Of a stretch of DNA of 64,000 nt, positions 8,890-16,784 are shown piece after piece. The translations under genes and the position numbers were made by a program. The notes under the pieces were generated by a model. It made no database searches and had not been told where the DNA came from. It saw nothing but the letters and a program-made list of their open reading frames with translations. Each line of letters begins with the position of its first letter. Position 1 is the first letter of the stretch. Source of the DNA: Rhodospirillales bacterium (GTDB taxonomy: Bacteria; Pseudomonadota; Alphaproteobacteria; Micavibrionales; Micavibrionaceae); NCBI GenBank assembly GCA_020638365.1, contig JACKIQ010000002.1, positions 186,001 through 250,000 of the forward strand, in the 5' to 3' direction.

Positions 8890-9378
8890 ATGAAAGGCGA
8901 TAAGAAAATTCTCGAACTGCTCAACGAAGCCCTGAAAAAGGAACTCACGGCGGTGAACCAGTATTTCCTCCACGCCCGCATGCTCGATAGCTGGGGCGTC
9001 ACCAAGCTCGGCAAGCATGAATATAAAGAGTCGATAGAGGAAATGCACCACGCCGACGAACTCATAAAGCGCATCCTCTTCCTCGAAGGCCTCCCCAACC
9101 TGCAGGCGCTGGGCAAGCTGATGATCGGCGAAAACGTCAAGGAAGTCCTCGAATGTGATCTGAAACTCGAACTCGACGGCGTGAAATCATACCGCGAGGC
9201 CGTCGCCTACGCCGAAAAGGTAAAGGATTACGTCTCCCGTGACCTGTTCGCCAAAATCCTCGCCGAAGAGGAAGGCCACGTGGACTACCTCGAAGGTCAG
9301 CTGGAAATGATCAAGCAGATGGGCATCCAGAACTACATTATGCTTAATTCCGAAAGCCCGCTCGACAGCGAGGAATAG
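8890..9378 (+). CDS. bfr: bacterioferritin
   Basis: A 162-residue heme-binding ferritin that oxidises and stores iron in a 24-subunit cage. The dinuclear ferroxidase ligands are in place: Glu18, Glu51, His54, Glu94, Glu127 and His130, with Met52 as the heme ligand in EEMHHADELIKR. A strong GGAGGA site precedes the ATG. It follows purB by 13 bases, an unusual partner, so it may share its transcript. A Bfd-like ferredoxin that could serve iron release lies about 0.8 kb downstream behind its own promoter. Confidence 0.96.
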   Translation: MKGDKKILELLNEALKKELTAVNQYFLHARMLDSWGVTKLGKHEYKESIEEMHHADELIKRILFLEGLPNLQALGKLMIGENVKEVLECDLKLELDGVKSYREAVAYAEKVKDYVSRDLFAKILAEEEGHVDYLEGQLEMIKQMGIQNYIMLNSESPLDSEE

Positions 9379-9431
9379 GAATAAGTCCTCTTTTTATCAG
9401 GTTAACGATAATGCCCCAAGCTGGTTCGGGC

Positions 9432-10004
9432 TTATCTGTTCGACAGGATATAATCGGCGACGTAATCAATGAACAGTCTCCCCTGCTCCCTGACTCCGTT
9501 ATTTTCGTCAAGCAGGACGACCAGAGGATAATCCTGTGCGGGAAGGATGCTCATAGCGGCCAGCGAAGCGTCAAGGCTTTCGCCGGTAACCGGTTTGACG
9601 ATAAACGTTCTGAGATACTTCTCCTGTATCGAATTCAGGAACTTGCTGACCCGAACAGGATCTTTGTCCACATTTATGGAAATAATTGATCCCGGCTTGG
9701 CTCCTTCGAGGGTGGAAAACTCGGGTAAAAAATCAATACTGGTCCCGTTTGTGGATTTCCAGATAAAAAGCGCACGCTTCCGCCCCTTGGACTTTTCAAT
9801 GACGCTCATGATTTTTGAAGGAGGGACGTAATAGATTTTCGCTCTTTTCTCGTTCTTTTCCTCTGCCTTTTTGCTCTGGGCCAGAACAGGCGTGGTGGTT
9901 AGGCTTACCACAGTAGTCATGACAACTAGAGAGAACGCTCCAAGAACCGTAAAGACTATGAAAAAACAAAAAATCCGCGCCCGTAAGTCGCCAGAACCGC
10001 TCAT
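9432..10004 (-). CDS. exported or membrane-anchored protein, possible thioredoxin-like fold
   Basis: A 190-residue protein with an N-terminal hydrophobic segment (about residues 10-40) that is a signal peptide or anchor ending near PVLAQS, then a basic linker. The remainder alternates strands and helices (RALFIWKSTNGTSIDFLPEF, then IISINVDKDP and YPLVVLLDENNGV), reminiscent of a thioredoxin fold with the cis-Pro position before LVVLLD, but no CXXC motif is present. AGGAGA precedes the ATG. It is convergent with bacterioferritin and divergent from the Bfd-like gene. I recognise no named family; the fold is inference. Confidence 0.65.
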   Translation of the reverse strand: MSGSGDLRARIFCFFIVFTVLGAFSLVVMTTVVSLTTTPVLAQSKKAEEKNEKRAKIYYVPPSKIMSVIEKSKGRKRALFIWKSTNGTSIDFLPEFSTLEGAKPGSIISINVDKDPVRVSKFLNSIQEKYLRTFIVKPVTGESLDASLAAMSILPAQDYPLVVLLDENNGVREQGRLFIDYVADYILSNR

Positions 10005-10095
10005 AATCGTTTCTCCTGCTCAATAATTAAAAACCGATACATTTAATATACGCGACAGAAAAAAAAATGCAAAAAACCCAGACTATAACTAAGCG

Positions 10096-10170
10096 TTTAG
10101 AAAGGTCATTTGATACTGAGAATAGCTTGCAATAAACAAAAATAAATGATAATCACTATCAATGTGCAGT
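10096..10170 (+). promoter_or_regulatory. Fur-like box and promoter region of the Bfd-like gene
   Basis: At 10148-10160 the sequence GATAATCACTATC matches 12 of 13 bases of the palindromic Fur-box core GATAATCATTATC. It lies 35 bases before the ferredoxin start. A possible -35 (TTGCAA, 10127-10132) lies just upstream, so bound repressor would cover the promoter. A TTTAGAA half-site at 10096-10102 resembles half of an Irr/ICE motif, but its partner half is absent. Iron repression of the ferredoxin is the natural reading. Confidence 0.6.
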
Positions 10171-10194
10171 GCGCACATAAAGGGAAATTAAAAA

Positions 10195-10464
10195 ATGTAT
10201 ATATGCCTGTGCCGGGGCCTGACGACTTCGGATATCGTTGACGAGCTTGAAAAAAGGCCGGAAACGGTCTGCCGTTCGGAAAATGGAGTCAGTGCGGAAT
10301 TCACGGAAGAAATCCATACACGCTGCTCCGAAGGCCTGGGTTATAACTGCGGGATGTGCAGCACATCGGTCAAAGAGACTATAGACACCTTTTATGCGCC
10401 CCGCCCCTGCTCCGGAGTTTCTCTAAAAAAATCCCAAAAATCCCTTTCGAAAACCGCAGCTTGA
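10195..10464 (+). CDS. Bfd-like (2Fe-2S) ferredoxin
   Basis: An 89-residue protein resembling bacterioferritin-associated ferredoxin, which passes electrons to bacterioferritin to release stored iron. Cluster ligands are Cys4 and Cys6 (MYICLCRGLT) and Cys52 and Cys55 (YNCGMC). The spacing between pairs is 45 residues, clearly longer than the roughly 31 of E. coli Bfd, and an extra Cys44 lies between them. A 25-residue Lys/Ser-rich tail follows. AAGGGA precedes the ATG and a Fur-like box lies upstream. The nearby bfr supports the assignment. Confidence 0.8.
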   Translation: MYICLCRGLTTSDIVDELEKRPETVCRSENGVSAEFTEEIHTRCSEGLGYNCGMCSTSVKETIDTFYAPRPCSGVSLKKSQKSLSKTAA

Positions 10465-10563
10465 TCGGTATATCTATCAACCGTGCGTTGGCGCGCTTGC
10501 TTTCCCATGCCCCCTGTGGCAGGACTATGGGGTCTGTTTCCAACTCGTTCAAGGGTAACCAGC

Positions 10564-11163
10564 ATGAACAAAAAGACATTGTTTAAAACTATCGCACTGA
10601 CAATCGGGAGTATCGCCATCATGAGCGCAACATCACACGAGGCAAAGGCCGATGATGAAAATACGATCAAACTGGAACTTTCCACCGGCGGCACGGTGGT
10701 TATAGACCTCTTGCCGGACATCGCCCCCAAAGGTGCGGAGCGTATAAGGACCTTGACGAAGGATGGCTTTTACGATGGTTTGACCTTCCACCGGGTAATC
10801 ACTGGTTTCATGGCTCAAACGGGCGACCCGACAGGTACGGGAATGCATGGATCCAATTATCCCGATCTCCCGGCTGAATTCAGCAACTACGCATACAAGC
10901 GCGGCACCGTCGGCATGGCTCGCACATACAATATCGACAGTGCGAACTCGCAATTCTTCATCTGCTTCACTGATAACGGTTGCAGCAGCCTGACTGGGCA
11001 ATACACTGTCGTCGGACAGGTTCGCGAAGGCATGGAGTTCGTTGATGCCGTAGCGGTCGGAGAGCCGCCGGCAAATCCCAGCAAGATCGTCAAGATGACC
11101 GTTGCAGGAGCGGAGAAAAAAGAAGCTGAGGAAAAAGCCGAAAAAACAGGAACGGCGGAATAA
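10564..11163 (+). CDS. exported cyclophilin-type peptidyl-prolyl isomerase
   Basis: Catalyses proline cis-trans isomerisation, here in the periplasm: an N-terminal signal peptide (residues 1-29, ending HEAKA) precedes the cyclophilin domain. Domain motifs are FHRVITGFMAQTGDPTGTG with the catalytic Arg, then NSQFFICFTD and GQYTVVGQV. The Ala/Glu/Lys-rich C-terminus is a short charged tail. I chose the ATG at 10564, preceded by AAGGGTAACC, over the in-frame upstream start at 10483, which would place 27 extra residues before the signal peptide. PhzF follows after 9 bases. Confidence 0.9.
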   Translation: MNKKTLFKTIALTIGSIAIMSATSHEAKADDENTIKLELSTGGTVVIDLLPDIAPKGAERIRTLTKDGFYDGLTFHRVITGFMAQTGDPTGTGMHGSNYPDLPAEFSNYAYKRGTVGMARTYNIDSANSQFFICFTDNGCSSLTGQYTVVGQVREGMEFVDAVAVGEPPANPSKIVKMTVAGAEKKEAEEKAEKTGTAE

Positions 11164-11172
11164 GCTCTGAAG

Positions 11173-11982
11173 ATGAAAAAACTGGCGCTCTGGCAGATAG
11201 ACGCCTTTACGGACTCGGTGTTCGGCGGCAATCCTGCCGCCGTTTGCCCTTTGGACACATGGCTGCCGGACGAAATCCTGCAAAAAATCGCCATGGAGAA
11301 CAACCTCTCCGAAACCGCGTTCTTCGTACCGGAAAACCAAGGCTTTCGTCTGCGCTGGTTTACTCCTCTCGCCGAAGTCGACCTCTGCGGCCACGCGACT
11401 CTGGCAGCAGCCTTTGCCATTTTTGAACTTCGCGGCTATACGGAAGATATTATTCTCTTTGAGACCCGCTCAGGCCCCCTGACCGTGACACGGGGAACGC
11501 ACGGGCTGACCATGGACTTTCCGCAATGGACTTATGAAAACGCAACCGAGGCAGAAACCGCGAAGGTAGAAAAGATAGTCGGCTTAAAATCTCTTGCCGT
11601 ACTCAAGAACAGCGCGGTCTGGACCGTAGTTTTCAATAACATTCAGACGGTAAAAGCCTTTAAGCCCGATATCCCCGCCATAAAGACGCTTCAGAACGTT
11701 ATCGGCCTGCTCATTACGGCCCCCGGCGAAAAAGGCACGGATTTTGTTTCCCGCTTTTTCGCCCCGCAGGTTGGCATAGACGAAGACCCTGTGACCGGAT
11801 CGACCCACTGCCTTCTGGCCCCCTACTGGTCAAAAATTCTTGGTAAGACTGAAATGTCCGCCAAGCAGGTTTCCCCGAGGGGCGGCAACATCCAATGCAA
11901 AATAACCGATGCTGGCCGCGTTGAAATTTCAGGTAACGCCGCTCTCTACATGGAAGGAAATATCTATGTCAACGCCGGCTGA
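11173..11982 (+). CDS. PhzF family isomerase/epimerase
   Basis: A 269-residue member of the PhzF/diaminopimelate-epimerase-fold family. Motifs: WQIDAFTDSVFGGNPAAVCPL at the N-terminus, NNLSETAFFVP with the conserved catalytic Glu, LCGHATLAAAF, and DPVTGSTHCLLAPYW in the second half. Most members are of unknown substrate; only a few act in phenazine synthesis, and no other phenazine genes are present. Its 3' end overlaps the start of the GH13 gene by 17 bases, so they are translationally linked. Confidence 0.9.
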   Translation: MKKLALWQIDAFTDSVFGGNPAAVCPLDTWLPDEILQKIAMENNLSETAFFVPENQGFRLRWFTPLAEVDLCGHATLAAAFAIFELRGYTEDIILFETRSGPLTVTRGTHGLTMDFPQWTYENATEAETAKVEKIVGLKSLAVLKNSAVWTVVFNNIQTVKAFKPDIPAIKTLQNVIGLLITAPGEKGTDFVSRFFAPQVGIDEDPVTGSTHCLLAPYWSKILGKTEMSAKQVSPRGGNIQCKITDAGRVEISGNAALYMEGNIYVNAG

Positions 11983-13573
11983 CTGGTGGAAACACGCCGT
12001 CATCTACCAGATCTACCCGCGCAGTTATCAGGATTCAAATAACGACGGCATCGGCGACATCCCCGGCATCACATCCCGCCTTGAATACATTGCCGGACTG
12101 GGCGTCGACGGAATATGGATCAGCCCCTTCTTCCCTTCTCCGATGAAGGATTTCGGCTATGACGTCTCGGATTACCGAAACGTCGATCCGCTTTTCGGGT
12201 CTCTGGAAGATTTTCGGACTCTTCTGGATAAAGCTCATTCCTTGGACCTGAGAATAATCATCGACCTCGTCCTCTCCCACACGTCGGATCAGCACCCCTG
12301 GTTTCAGCAAAGCCGCATGAGCAAGGATAACGTTAAATCAGACTGGTATGTCTGGGCCGATAAAAAAACCGGAAAAAACGGCGGGCTGGCCCCTCCAAAC
12401 AACTGGGTATCCGTCTTCGGCGGCAGTGCGTGGACCTTCGATGAATCCCGTGGTCAGTATTATCTCCACAATTTCCTGAGGGAACAGCCTGATCTCAACT
12501 ACCACAACCCGGAGGTTCAGAATGAAGCCCTTGACATTGCGCGCTTCTGGCTTGATCTGGGTGTTGACGGATTCCGCCTCGATACGGTGAATTTTTACTT
12601 TCATGATCGACTTCTGCGCGACAACCCTCCTCGAACCGAAGGCGTCCAATTCGCCACACAACTGGAAGTCGAAGTCCCTTACTCGCAACAGCAGCACATC
12701 TACGACAAGTCACAACCGGAAAACCTCACTTTCCTTGAACGCCTGCGCACGCTCATGGACCAATACCCCGGCACGTTCACAGTCGGTGAAATCGGTGACG
12801 ACCACCCCTACCGCCTCGCCCGTATCTATACTTCGGGAAAAAAACGTCTGCACTGCACTTACAATACCCACATGATGTCGGGAACCCTCAAAGACCTCAC
12901 CGAAGACATGATCCGCGAACCTGTCGAAAAATTCATGGATTACAAGAGCAAAGAATCCTCCGAACCCGGATGGCCGGGCTGGGCGTTCTCAAATCATGAC
13001 GTGGTCCGGGCCTCCAGCAGATGGTACAAACCTTTCGATCACAACCCGGCCTTCTCTAAAATGCTGATCGCACTTCTGCTTTGCCTGCCGGGAACGCTTT
13101 TTCTTTATCAGGGGGAGGAACTCGGCCTCCCCGAAGCGGAAATCCCCTTCGATAAGCTTCAGGACCCATGGGCAAAGGAAACCTGGCCCCACTGGCAGGG
13201 TCGCGACGGGTGCCGTACACCTATCCCCTGGTCCGTAAAAAGCCCCTTTTGCGGCTTCTCAAGACATGAACCGTGGTTGCCCCTGCCCTCAGCACACGGA
13301 GCCCTTGCTGTATCGGAACAGGAGAACAAGGAAGGATCGGTCCTGACATTTACTAAAAACATGATTGAATGGCGAAAAAAGGCACCGGCTTTGGCAACCC
13401 CGGATTGTGACTTCATCAGAACCTCAAGTACAAAGCTTCTCCACATTATTCGTGGAAACCCCGCCTCAGGCGAAATGGAGTGTGTCTTCAATCTCTCAGG
13501 TGAGACAGTCGGATACAAGAACAAGACACTAAAGGAATACGGTTTCTCGCTTCAAGGATGGCCGGAATCCTAG
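11966..13573 (+). CDS. GH13 alpha-glucosidase / oligo-1,6-glucosidase family
   Basis: A 535-residue cytosolic glycoside hydrolase family 13 enzyme that hydrolyses short alpha-glucans or sucrose-like sugars. Catalytic triad: nucleophile Asp206 in GVDGFRLDTVNF, acid/base Glu275 in TVGEIGDD and Asp345 in FSNHDVVR. The QGEELGLPE and GRDGCRTPIPW motifs place it with the alpha-glucosidase and oligo-1,6-glucosidase subfamilies rather than alpha-amylases. The ATG at 11966 is used because MSTPADWWKHAVIYQIYPRS is the canonical N-terminus; the longer frame from 11909 runs inside phzF. No sugar transporter is nearby. Confidence 0.93.
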   Translation: MSTPADWWKHAVIYQIYPRSYQDSNNDGIGDIPGITSRLEYIAGLGVDGIWISPFFPSPMKDFGYDVSDYRNVDPLFGSLEDFRTLLDKAHSLDLRIIIDLVLSHTSDQHPWFQQSRMSKDNVKSDWYVWADKKTGKNGGLAPPNNWVSVFGGSAWTFDESRGQYYLHNFLREQPDLNYHNPEVQNEALDIARFWLDLGVDGFRLDTVNFYFHDRLLRDNPPRTEGVQFATQLEVEVPYSQQQHIYDKSQPENLTFLERLRTLMDQYPGTFTVGEIGDDHPYRLARIYTSGKKRLHCTYNTHMMSGTLKDLTEDMIREPVEKFMDYKSKESSEPGWPGWAFSNHDVVRASSRWYKPFDHNPAFSKMLIALLLCLPGTLFLYQGEELGLPEAEIPFDKLQDPWAKETWPHWQGRDGCRTPIPWSVKSPFCGFSRHEPWLPLPSAHGALAVSEQENKEGSVLTFTKNMIEWRKKAPALATPDCDFIRTSSTKLLHIIRGNPASGEMECVFNLSGETVGYKNKTLKEYGFSLQGWPES

Positions 13574-14325
13574 TCGTCATCCTCAAGGGTAAGTCCCACA
13601 GGCTCGTCAAACACCGTTTCCGGAGTCTCGATAACCGATGGAGGCAGTCCCTCGCCTCCACGCTCGGTCTCTTTGCCAACATGTGCTTTTAAGCGAGCCG
13701 TTTCCCCCTTTTCAAGCTCAAGGACTTTTGCCGCCTCAATCAACGTTTTGAGCAAACGGTCAAGGTGTTTAGGATCATTAAGCGGATCAGGAAGGTCAAT
13801 CCGCAGCAGCCCCCGCTCACCTGTAAAAAAAACAATGATCCACGCATTTTTGATCTTCATGAGCTTGATAAGGGCCTGCACGCGCTTATCGTTCAAATAA
13901 GCTTTCATTACGGCGCTGTCGCGCGATCGGGCAATATAGGAACTATCCCACCCTGAAAAATCAGGTCGGTACTCGGCCTGAAAATGCAGACCTTCGACAA
14001 GATCGACCATGCCCCCGCTGGCAATGGCCATAGAAATAGGCAAGGAGGAATGAAGGGAAACTTCGACGCTGGTCAGGCGCCGTCCTGTGCGCCCGTCTTC
14101 CGCATCATGCTCGGCCGTAAAAACCAGAACCTCGAAATCCTGGTACTGCCCGCTCAGTTCGGGGGAGTCGAACACCTTCCCCCCGCGATAGCGTAACCGG
14201 CGCTTTTCGGCAAAAACCTTCCAACCGCTCTTCTGCTTGTACAGGATCCAGTTCGACCATATCCAGAAACCGATCAGAAACAGGGAAAGGCCGGCCCAGA
14301 TAAGAACGAGTATACTTATATTCAA
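13570..14325 (-). CDS. single-pass membrane protein of unknown function
   Basis: A 251-residue protein with an N-terminal transmembrane helix (residues 4-28, rich in Trp and Leu) followed by a cytosolic domain. The domain carries FEVLVFTAEHDAEDG and a strand-rich region up to about residue 180, then an acidic tail ending LTLEDDD. This resembles DUF3137-like membrane proteins in outline but I cannot assign it. It overlaps the convergent GH13 gene by 4 bases. The upstream terminator at 14422-14450 separates it from the coiled-coil gene, so it has its own promoter. Confidence 0.65.
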   Translation of the reverse strand: MNISILVLIWAGLSLFLIGFWIWSNWILYKQKSGWKVFAEKRRLRYRGGKVFDSPELSGQYQDFEVLVFTAEHDAEDGRTGRRLTSVEVSLHSSLPISMAIASGGMVDLVEGLHFQAEYRPDFSGWDSSYIARSRDSAVMKAYLNDKRVQALIKLMKIKNAWIIVFFTGERGLLRIDLPDPLNDPKHLDRLLKTLIEAAKVLELEKGETARLKAHVGKETERGGEGLPPSVIETPETVFDEPVGLTLEDDD

Positions 14326-14421
14326 GAACCCCTCCTCGAACCGGCCTTATGAGAATAATTCAGGGGCTCATTATAACTATTCCTACTTGGCAGACAAGGA
14401 ACAAGGGACTGTCAAACCAAC

Positions 14422-14450
14422 AAAAAAAGGCGGAACCGTGATTCCGCCTT
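14422..14450 (-). terminator. Rho-independent terminator of the coiled-coil gene
   Basis: Read on the minus strand, a 9-base stem AAGGCGGAA/TTCCGCCTT with a 6-base loop is followed by a run of seven T. It lies 29 bases after the stop of the 21-residue-repeat gene and fits its 3' end. Confidence 0.85.
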
Positions 14451-14478
14451 CTAAGTTTGCCAAGAGCTCACCAGTTAA

Positions 14479-15111
14479 TCAGTGATACCGGACTCCTCCG
14501 TTTTGAGGCATATGAATATCGAAATGGGTCATGTTATCTGAAGAATGGGTTCCGGGGGAAGAAAGCGAAGCACCTTTTCCATCCTTGCCCATCTGGCCGG
14601 CCAGAGCGCTCATCCGTGTAAGAAGATCTTCGGCATGAGAGACTAAAGCCTCGGTTTTGGACGTGCTGATAAGATCAGTATCGGCATGTTCCGCAAGTTT
14701 TGAGCGGATTATGTCCTCATGAGCGTCCATTGTGTCGATTTTCTGCTCCAGCTTGTGGATCGCTTCGCCAAAGTATCCGGCTTGCTTGTCGACAATCTCG
14801 ACCTTGCGCTCAAGAACTTGCACGCTGTCGCTGAACGCGTTCGCTTGCTCGCCGACATTGGTGACTTTCATCTCCATTTCGTTGATCGCTTCCGTCACGC
14901 GGCCGGTTTCGGCATCCACCTGCTCCATTTTCTTTTCTAGCTTGTGGATCGCATCGCTGAAAAATCCGGTCTGTTTACGGACAACTTCAAAACCCGAACG
15001 CAGGCGTTCAAATCCCGCGCCCAGAACTATACTCGTTCCTACGGCTGCAACCGCAGAGAACACGGCCATCATAATAGATATAGCCACAACGGTTTCTACT
15101 TCCAAAGACAT
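14479..15111 (-). CDS. membrane-anchored coiled-coil protein with four 21-residue repeats
   Basis: A 210-residue protein from the ATG at 15111, which has AAAGG upstream; an in-frame start 20 codons earlier is less likely. Residues 8-33 form one transmembrane helix. Residues 48-131 are four tandem 21-residue units, each three heptads: they begin TGFFSDAIHKLEKK, TGRVTEAINEMEMK, ANAFSDSVQVLERK and AGYFGEAIHKLEQK. The regular phase predicts a rod-like coiled coil. The C-terminus is Ser/Gly/His-rich and disordered. No family is recognised; a structural or scaffold role at the inner membrane is inference. It is monocistronic by its terminator. Confidence 0.75.
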   Translation of the reverse strand: MSLEVETVVAISIMMAVFSAVAAVGTSIVLGAGFERLRSGFEVVRKQTGFFSDAIHKLEKKMEQVDAETGRVTEAINEMEMKVTNVGEQANAFSDSVQVLERKVEIVDKQAGYFGEAIHKLEQKIDTMDAHEDIIRSKLAEHADTDLISTSKTEALVSHAEDLLTRMSALAGQMGKDGKGASLSSPGTHSSDNMTHFDIHMPQNGGVRYH

Positions 15112-15347
15112 GATCTGTACCTTTCTAGTGATATTAACGGGCTTAACTGGAACTGACGGGATAGTTTTCAAGGCTGCATCAGGCAGTTTCAGGGCCCTTT
15201 AAGAGGGGTTCCGGAGAGGCGATAAAAACACGCCTATAATTATTATGGTAAATATATTTTAAGAAGGTGTCCACGACTATCGTTTCAAAATTTTCTAAAC
15301 TTTTAGGCAAATTTCAAAAGATCGAACCGGGACTTATAGAAAGAAAT

Positions 15348-15375
15348 AAAAGAAAAAGGGCGCCAAGCGCCCTTT
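15348..15375 (-). terminator. Rho-independent terminator of the lipoprotein gene
   Basis: On the minus strand a 9-base stem (AAAGGGCGC/GCGCCCTTT) with a 3-base loop is followed by TTTTTCTTTTATTTC-like T-rich sequence. It lies 26 bases beyond the stop of the lipoprotein gene ending at 15401. Confidence 0.8.
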
Positions 15376-15400
15376 ATTCATGGAGGATAATGAAACCCGA

Positions 15401-16087
15401 TCAATCCTGCGTTTCGAAAACACCGTCCTCGTAAATTTCGTTCAATTGACGCTCCCCTTCGCTCAGGGGCTGGAACATCTGCGATTTAGGGACGACGATC
15501 TGTTTTTCAGAAATAAAACCAGAAGCGCTCTCTCCTGAAAGTTCATCGTCAGAAGCGGCACTGACGGGGGGAGGATCAATAACGACTGAACCCGCGTTAG
15601 ACTGAGCGAAATTACCGGCGGCTGGCTCGATCGCACTCGCGGTAATCCTGTTCTGGTTCTGTGCCGAAGTGGAATACGCACCTTCCAATCCTTCCTCATC
15701 TTGCAAAAGCTTTTGCATCATGATCTGTTCACTGGTCGGCTCGGCGGCTCCCATATCCTCGGCAGGCCCGGCAGCAGGGTCAATCGCCTCAAAATCCCTA
15801 CCGGAAAAATCTTCGCTGCCCGCATGCGGCTGAACCTCGTGAACCCTCTTGCTTCCGTACCCTTTACCCTTGGTCCCGGCAAGCTGGTCTTCCAGACCGT
15901 CAGCCAGCTTGAGCTGCTTCTCCGGCTTCATCCTGGCCCGGACATACTCCACTCCGCTCCCCGCTGTACGCTCTAGTGTATAGGGAACACGCCCTGAATA
16001 TTCCACAGTCTCCCAGCCATCGCCACACCCGGCGAGCAAAAAGCTGCAACCAACGAACAAAAGCGCACGATTCTTGGAAAAGCGCAT
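15401..16087 (-). CDS. lipoprotein of unknown function
   Basis: A 228-residue predicted lipoprotein: signal peptide with lipobox SFLLAGC (Cys21), preceded by AAGGGG at ribosome-binding distance. The mature protein is acidic and low in hydrophobic residues, with Pro/Ala/Ser-rich stretches and no recognisable domain, so it is probably largely disordered. It has no OmpA-like peptidoglycan-binding domain. It sits second in line after tolB on the same strand, where Alphaproteobacteria usually carry pal and cpoB. Whether it belongs functionally to Tol is unknown. Confidence 0.7.
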   Translation of the reverse strand: MRFSKNRALLFVGCSFLLAGCGDGWETVEYSGRVPYTLERTAGSGVEYVRARMKPEKQLKLADGLEDQLAGTKGKGYGSKRVHEVQPHAGSEDFSGRDFEAIDPAAGPAEDMGAAEPTSEQIMMQKLLQDEEGLEGAYSTSAQNQNRITASAIEPAAGNFAQSNAGSVVIDPPPVSAASDDELSGESASGFISEKQIVVPKSQMFQPLSEGERQLNEIYEDGVFETQD

Positions 16088-16255
16088 GAAATCCCCTTCC
16101 TTGCTGTAAAAACAAAGCTAAATAATGGCCGTTAAACGCAGCGAAAAACGCAGGAGAAAAAGATGTAAGTGATGCCGACACTTTAGAATCGGAACTTGAA
16201 AAGATCAAGACAAAGAATTGAAAAAAAAGCGCGAACAAGAATGGAAAGTTAAGCT

Positions 16256-16564
16256 TTACTCTGCCGGATCAACTGAGCCGTAACCCGAAGATGTTTCTAC
16301 GGCCGAAAGTTCCAAGGAGGAATCAACAGCAACGTTCTCCATGTAAGAATCCTCGATCGGTTCGTCAACGCTTACCTCTAAGGAGGTTTCTTGAACGGAT
16401 ACAAATGCAAGCCGAGTGATAGGCTCGCGCTTGATAAGAGAAAGCTCGGCATCCGCAGTTTCATAACTGCCCGAACCCGCACACCCTGAAAGGACGCACA
16501 CTGTAAGGCTTAACGCCACAGACGTACGCCATTTGGCCATAGACCGATGAATACGATTGAACAT
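16256..16564 (-). CDS. small lipoprotein of unknown function
   Basis: A 102-residue predicted lipoprotein. I chose the ATG at 16564 because GGAGGTG lies just before it and it puts a normal signal peptide (MFNRIHRSMAKWRTS) before the lipobox CVLSGC at Cys28. The mature part is acidic, rich in Ser, Glu and Val, with no domain. It is the first gene after tolB on the minus strand, in the slot usually held by pal, but it is far too short and lacks the OmpA-like domain. Function unknown. Confidence 0.65.
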   Translation of the reverse strand: MFNRIHRSMAKWRTSVALSLTVCVLSGCAGSGSYETADAELSLIKREPITRLAFVSVQETSLEVSVDEPIEDSYMENVAVDSSLELSAVETSSGYGSVDPAE

Positions 16565-16784
16565 ATCAACACCTCCGCAATGGTTGAAAAACCGCATGAG
16601 AAAAACGCAGAAGGTGAGCAACTTGAAGAAAAACTCTTAACGAACTGTTATTGTACCACAATCGGCATCTTCAAACTACAGAAAACATAAACATGCAGCC
16701 TTATCAATCACTTCTAATATAATGAAACGCGACTAGACGGCAAAACCTTCGCAAAAATTTTCTACCAAAAAAAGAAAACTCCGC

